Shown: positions 60,208 through 64,000 of the stretch, piece after piece | How the letters are laid out: each line of letters begins with the position of its first letter | Numbering within the stretch: position 1 is the first letter of the stretch | Assembly: GCA_010094045.1 (NCBI GenBank) | Contig: ML986740.1 | Span: 49,982 to 113,981, forward strand | Length of the DNA: 64,000 nucleotides | Direction of reading: 5' to 3' | Source: Lojkania enalia | Lineage: Eukaryota; Ascomycota; Dothideomycetes; Pleosporales | Position numbers and translations under genes: made by a program | Notes under the pieces: model-generated | Told to the model about the DNA's origin: nothing | The model's input: the letters and a program-made list of their open reading frames with translations, nothing else | Databases searched by the model: none

Positions 60208-61330
60208 AATAGACGTAATATTAATAGAAGCAGTAGTTACTAGCTCTAAGAGATAGAATTAACTAAAACAGCTCCAGCTAGGTAATTATAAGTAGACTAT
60301 AGTTATCTAGAGTATTAATATAATAGGATAGATAATACTATCTTTTATTATCTTTATAGGTATCTACTACCTCTCTATATAGTATAAAGAAGACAATATT
60401 CTACTAACCTAGACTATATAGATTACTAATAACAGCTAGACGATAAATAATATTAGTATTAAGTAGTTAAAGTACTTTAACACGTATATAAAGGATTGTA
60501 CTATTAGTATATATTAATTGCTAATTCTTAACAGCTATAAGAGCTATAACTTGCTTAAATTCAGGCAGCTCTATAAGGAAAAGAATATTATTACTCTCTA
60601 TATACCTTTATATTCGTCGCATCTATTATAGCTACTAGATATAGGTTGTTTCTTACCTTTAAAGACTACGTACGGGTGCTAAATTAAGTAGCTAATGTGC
60701 GGTTATATTAACTATATTATAAAAATCGAGTTCTTACCCTACTTTAAAACAGCTTTTAATGTAGCAATTATAAAGAGTAATATCCTAAATAGCTTTTAAG
60801 GCGCTAGCCTAGTTCTATTTAACCTAGATGTAGTACTATTAAAGCTTAAAGTTCGACTATATATACTAATACCCCCTATAATTAAAGATACCCCTTAGAA
60901 GTTAAAAATACTAAGTAATTCTATTAAATTTAAATTTTAATCTACGTACGTTCGATTAAGAGTTTAAAAGTACTTAAATAGTTTATTTACTTTAATAGTA
61001 GAGGCGTTTAAATAGTTTATAAAGGGTACTACATATATAATATATAAAAACGTACTATTATACGCTTAGATTGCTGAGCTTTAAGTAGCTAATAAGGCCG
61101 CTATACAATGTTAATCGTATAAAAGAAAGCGTATATAGAAGGAAGACAATCTAACGATTAAAAAAGGCGCTCTATTAACTACTCTAAAAGAGTTTAGCAC
61201 TTATACTAATAGGAAAAAGAGTAGAAAGAAGGCGCGTGTTAATAGAGACTAGCCGACTTAAAGGCGTTATAGGTAGTATAGTAAAGCTAGGTATAACTCG
61301 CGGACGTATAAAAATAATACTATAGATATA
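60208..61330 (+). pseudogene. Pogo transposase, 3' part, decayed
   Basis: Continues the interrupted transposase after the copia element: AATAGACGTAATATTAATAG corresponds to TAGATAGGTGTAATATTAAC in the 6-kb copy. The C-terminal lysine-rich part and cysteine motif are reduced to fragments near 61120-61330. Confidence 0.75.
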
Positions 61331-61468
61331 GAAGAATAGGCTACTATACTATATAGTATAATAGAATATAAGAAAGTATAATATTTTGCGAAAAGTAGTT
61401 ACGATTTTAGTGTAGTCTTAGTATTATAATTAGCTTACTTGGGTAATTAACTTATTTATACTATACGT

Positions 61469-61900
61469 TAGTTATTTACTTTAAATATTTTATTATAGTA
61501 GCTAAACTTTTTCTCTCTTCTTAAAGTAAGGTAGTTATTTATATTTCTTATTATAGTATTTCTTTATAGTATATTATAAGAATTAGAAGTCTTTCTTTAG
61601 TAAGTTTTACATTTATTAAATAATCTCGACTTATTCCTATATTTAGGGTACTTATAATACTATTTTAATTAGAGTATTATAAGTTTTTAGTTTATACTTA
61701 TAGTTTACTATAAATAGTAATACTCTAGTTATACTATATATAGTACTATTATATACGAGTTATACTATTAGTAGTAGTATTACCTAATTGTTTTATCTAT
61801 AGTTAAGATAGTACTATAAATATTACTCTACTATTTAGTTTATTTATTCTATCTAGGCTGGTAGATAGATATAGATTAGGTTAGAGTTAGGGTCTTATAT
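61469..61900. other. AT-rich spacer between decayed elements
   Basis: No frame or repeat end recognised. Confidence 0.4.
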
Positions 61901-63900
61901 AAGTAGGGTAGGGTTAAGGTTAGAATCTTACTAATTAGCCTAGGGTATAGGTAGAATTAGAATAGCTACTTAGTAATAGGGTATAGGTTAAGGTAGAGTT
62001 ATATAGACTAGGTTTCCTTAAAGTCTAACTAATTAGTATACTTTAGAAAGTAGTTTAGTAAGAGTATATATTGTATAATATTCTAGGGCTTTATTACAGC
62101 TATTTATTATAGATTAGGCTAATCTCGCTTTATTAGATTCTAGGGTAATATGCTATAGTATATTATAGACTATAGTAGTATGCTTCTTAACTATTAATTT
62201 TATATAGCTTAATCTAATATAATAATATATTTATAATAGTAATTTATTATATAAACTATAGAGGTTTATAAATTTCTTAATAAATATACTTTCGCGGCAG
62301 CTCCTTATTAGTAGTAGTATTAGAATCGATATTCTTCTAGTTAATCTTCTAGTTAATCTCTAGTTCTTTATTATATACCTAGGCTAGAAGTTTAAAGAGA
62401 TCTGTAACCTTATTAGCGCTATAAAGAAAGCTTAGCTTACTAGTATCTTAGGCCTCTATAACCCAGCGTACCTCTTTAATATAATAGTTCTCTCCGCTTA
62501 TTATATATTTTAGAAATATAATATTCTAGATTCTCTATACAGTAAAGTAATATCTTCTATTCTTAATTACATCTCTAGTAGTATTAAAAACCTACTTAAT
62601 ACTAACTCCTATAATCTATATTAGGAGAATATTTCTTACAACCTAAGTAAGCCGCGGATACTAATATTTATTTACTCTCCACCAGCCTAATATATTAAAG
62701 TTACAACCTCGAATAGGAGGTGTACTTAGATAGCTTTCTCCTTCTCGATAAGTTAGTCCTTTCTCTTCTTCCTCTAACTCTCCCTTTCCCTCTCTCTCTC
62801 CCTCTCCTATATTACTTAGATCCTGGTCTAGAAAACTTAAGGAGCTACTTAAGGATAAATATTATAGAAATAGTTTATAAAACTATTTATTACTTTATAC
62901 CTATTAAGATTAGGGTATTATAGATAAGGTATAGTCTAGTATATCCTTATTATAGCGATTAAGATATTCAAGGAATTGTTGGCGATAGGTTTCTCTATAC
63001 TAAGGGTCCTAAGTCTCGTTCTATAGTTATAGTTAGAAGCTAATATAATAAATAGCTGTAATAAAAGTACCTTATATATTATAAGTTTTTAAGATAGATT
63101 TAAGATTATTATATAGTTAAATAAGTAACTACGCTTTACATCTATTTTTAAGTAGTATTTACTTAATTTAGATCGACCCTTCTCTACTACAGCTCTTACT
63201 ACTATTAGCTAATCTAAGTTACTCTCTACATCTTTAGCTAGATCCCTATTTATATTATCTAGAAAATCGAAAAGTCTATTATATATTTGCTAAATATACT
63301 AGATCTAAAACTTTATATTCTTGCTAAACGCTTTAATTACCCTTTTAAAATTGCCGAGCAGGTCTACAATTAGTATTAAGTAGTACTATTTAGTAGTAGA
63401 TAGTCGAAGTTGCTAGAGATTATAGAAATCTACCTCAGCATCTTTATTATTACTAGATCTCCGAGTAGGGATCTTTAAGTTAATTTTATATTAAAGCTAG
63501 TTGTTAATATATTACTTAAGGCCTACTACTCGGTTATATATATTAAATGTCGAATTCTATTAAGTTAGGACATCTCTTATTATAGACAGCCGGTACTTAA
63601 GTAGTAGGGAGCCCTATAAAGTAATAAAACGCTTATAACGCTGTAGTAATCGATTAATTACTTTATAAATAGCTCGAATCTAACTAGGAATTAGTATATA
63701 ATAACTATAATAACTAACTATAATAAAAAGCTATACCTTATAAAGAGAATTTAGGATAGAAATCTATATCCGGATCTTATTTATATTACGTTACTGTAAA
63801 GTTCCTCTATCTCCTATTTCTTTAGGGGGTGCGAGCTTAAGATAGTAAATAATTTCCTAAACAATAAGATTGATAATATAAGTAAGGTATAGAATTGTAT
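61900..63900 (-). pseudogene. hAT-family transposase, RIP-decayed
   Basis: On the minus strand, translating through stops gives NSTFNIYNRVVGLK (near 63560-63520), matching the RWNSTF block of fungal hAT transposases. KIPTRRSS, LLGNFKRVIKAF (near 63360), and VEKGRSKLSKYYLKID (near 63190-63140) follow, then YLFNYIILNLS (near 63110), in the order of the hAT catalytic and dimerisation regions. The element ends were not found; it may extend past the window. Confidence 0.68.
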
Positions 63901-64000
63901 TCTTCTTACAATTCTATTTAATACTATCTTTATATAGTTTCTCTTGTATTATATATATAAGTATACTATTATTAGTAGTATTATTATAGGTAGCTGCTAG

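Larger units (their letters stand above)
53930..61468 (+). mobile_element. Second pogo-type transposon, split by a copia insertion
   Basis: The left end 53930 (ACATATAGTATAAGTAAGCT) and the reverse complement of the right end 61468 (ACGTATAGTATAAATAAGTT) match over about 70 bp with scattered C-to-T/G-to-A differences. TA flanks both ends (53928-53929 and 61469-61470). Removing the copia element and one duplicated pentamer leaves about 1.87 kb, close to the 1.98-kb pogo copy at 6020. The terminal ACGT is shared with that copy, but the rest of the ends differ, so it is another subfamily. Confidence 0.82.
52300..64000. other. AT-rich, RIP-like mutated transposon block
   Basis: Base composition changes sharply near 52.3 kb to very AT-rich DNA dominated by TA steps, with CA/TG steps strikingly rare. 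Frames recognisable as transposase or retrotransposon genes are full of TAG/TAA stops. This is the signature expected of repeat-induced point mutation in ascomycetes. A less mutated island remains at 52586-52710. Confidence 0.85.

Noticed and set aside
62720..62923. 67-codon plus-strand open frame rich in Leu/Pro
   Set aside because: It comes from a CT-rich low-complexity stretch inside the decayed hAT element on the other strand.
1..64000. tRNA, rRNA and CRISPR arrays
   Set aside because: Looked for by eye; no cloverleaf with the expected A and B box sequences, no rRNA segments and no regularly spaced repeats were seen. A covariance-model search would be decisive for tRNAs.

Overview
The window is genomic DNA of a filamentous ascomycete (Pezizomycotina). 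Genes carry short introns of about 50-110 bp with GT...AG borders. Zn2Cys6 regulators, a fungal highly reducing polyketide synthase (HR-PKS) and pogo, copia and hAT transposons are present. The right end shows the very AT-rich, stop-riddled decay expected of repeat-induced point mutation (RIP). I cannot name the species.

Layout. (1) 0.6-5.6 kb: a 14-TM-type MFS transporter (-) and a Zn2Cys6 regulator (+) transcribed divergently. (2) 6.0-11.3 kb: an interrupted region with a complete but decayed pogo/Fot1-type transposon (6020-7996, TA duplication, 26-bp perfect inverted ends), a frameshifted SDR gene and a decayed cytochrome P450. (3) 11.6-50.7 kb: a dense biosynthetic gene cluster. (4) 50.7-52.3 kb: poor in genes, with unrecognised coding-like fragments. 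(5) 52.3-64 kb: an AT-rich transposon graveyard with a second pogo element split by a Ty1/copia retrotransposon (matching LTRs, TTTAT duplication), and a decayed hAT transposase at the window edge.

The cluster has 15 genes, for which I worked out exon structures: an 8-exon HR-PKS (KS-AT-DH-degenerate MT-ER-KR-ACP, no release domain), four SDRs, three cupin proteins (one of them found only by assembling spliced exons at 31386-32227), one P450, two berberine-bridge-type bicovalent flavin oxidases, a third secreted FAD oxidase, one aldo-keto reductase, one MFS exporter and two more Zn2Cys6 regulators. The block PKS-SDR-cupin-SDR-P450-flavin oxidase-SDR is the gene set known from fungal salicylaldehyde / epoxycyclohexenol clusters (flavoglaucin, trichoxide, sordarial, pyriculol types). 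I infer that the PKS and its SDR/cupin partners make an alkyl or alkenyl salicylaldehyde. The P450 and flavin oxidases would then hydroxylate and oxidise it, the SDRs and aldo-keto reductase would adjust carbonyl and alcohol states, and the MFS protein would export it. The extra cupins, second bicovalent oxidase, third FAD oxidase and aldo-keto reductase suggest a product more elaborated than a simple salicylaldehyde, but the product itself cannot be read from the DNA.

Gene models were assembled by hand from reading frame, splice sites and family alignment from memory. Every model given as multi-exon closes in frame.
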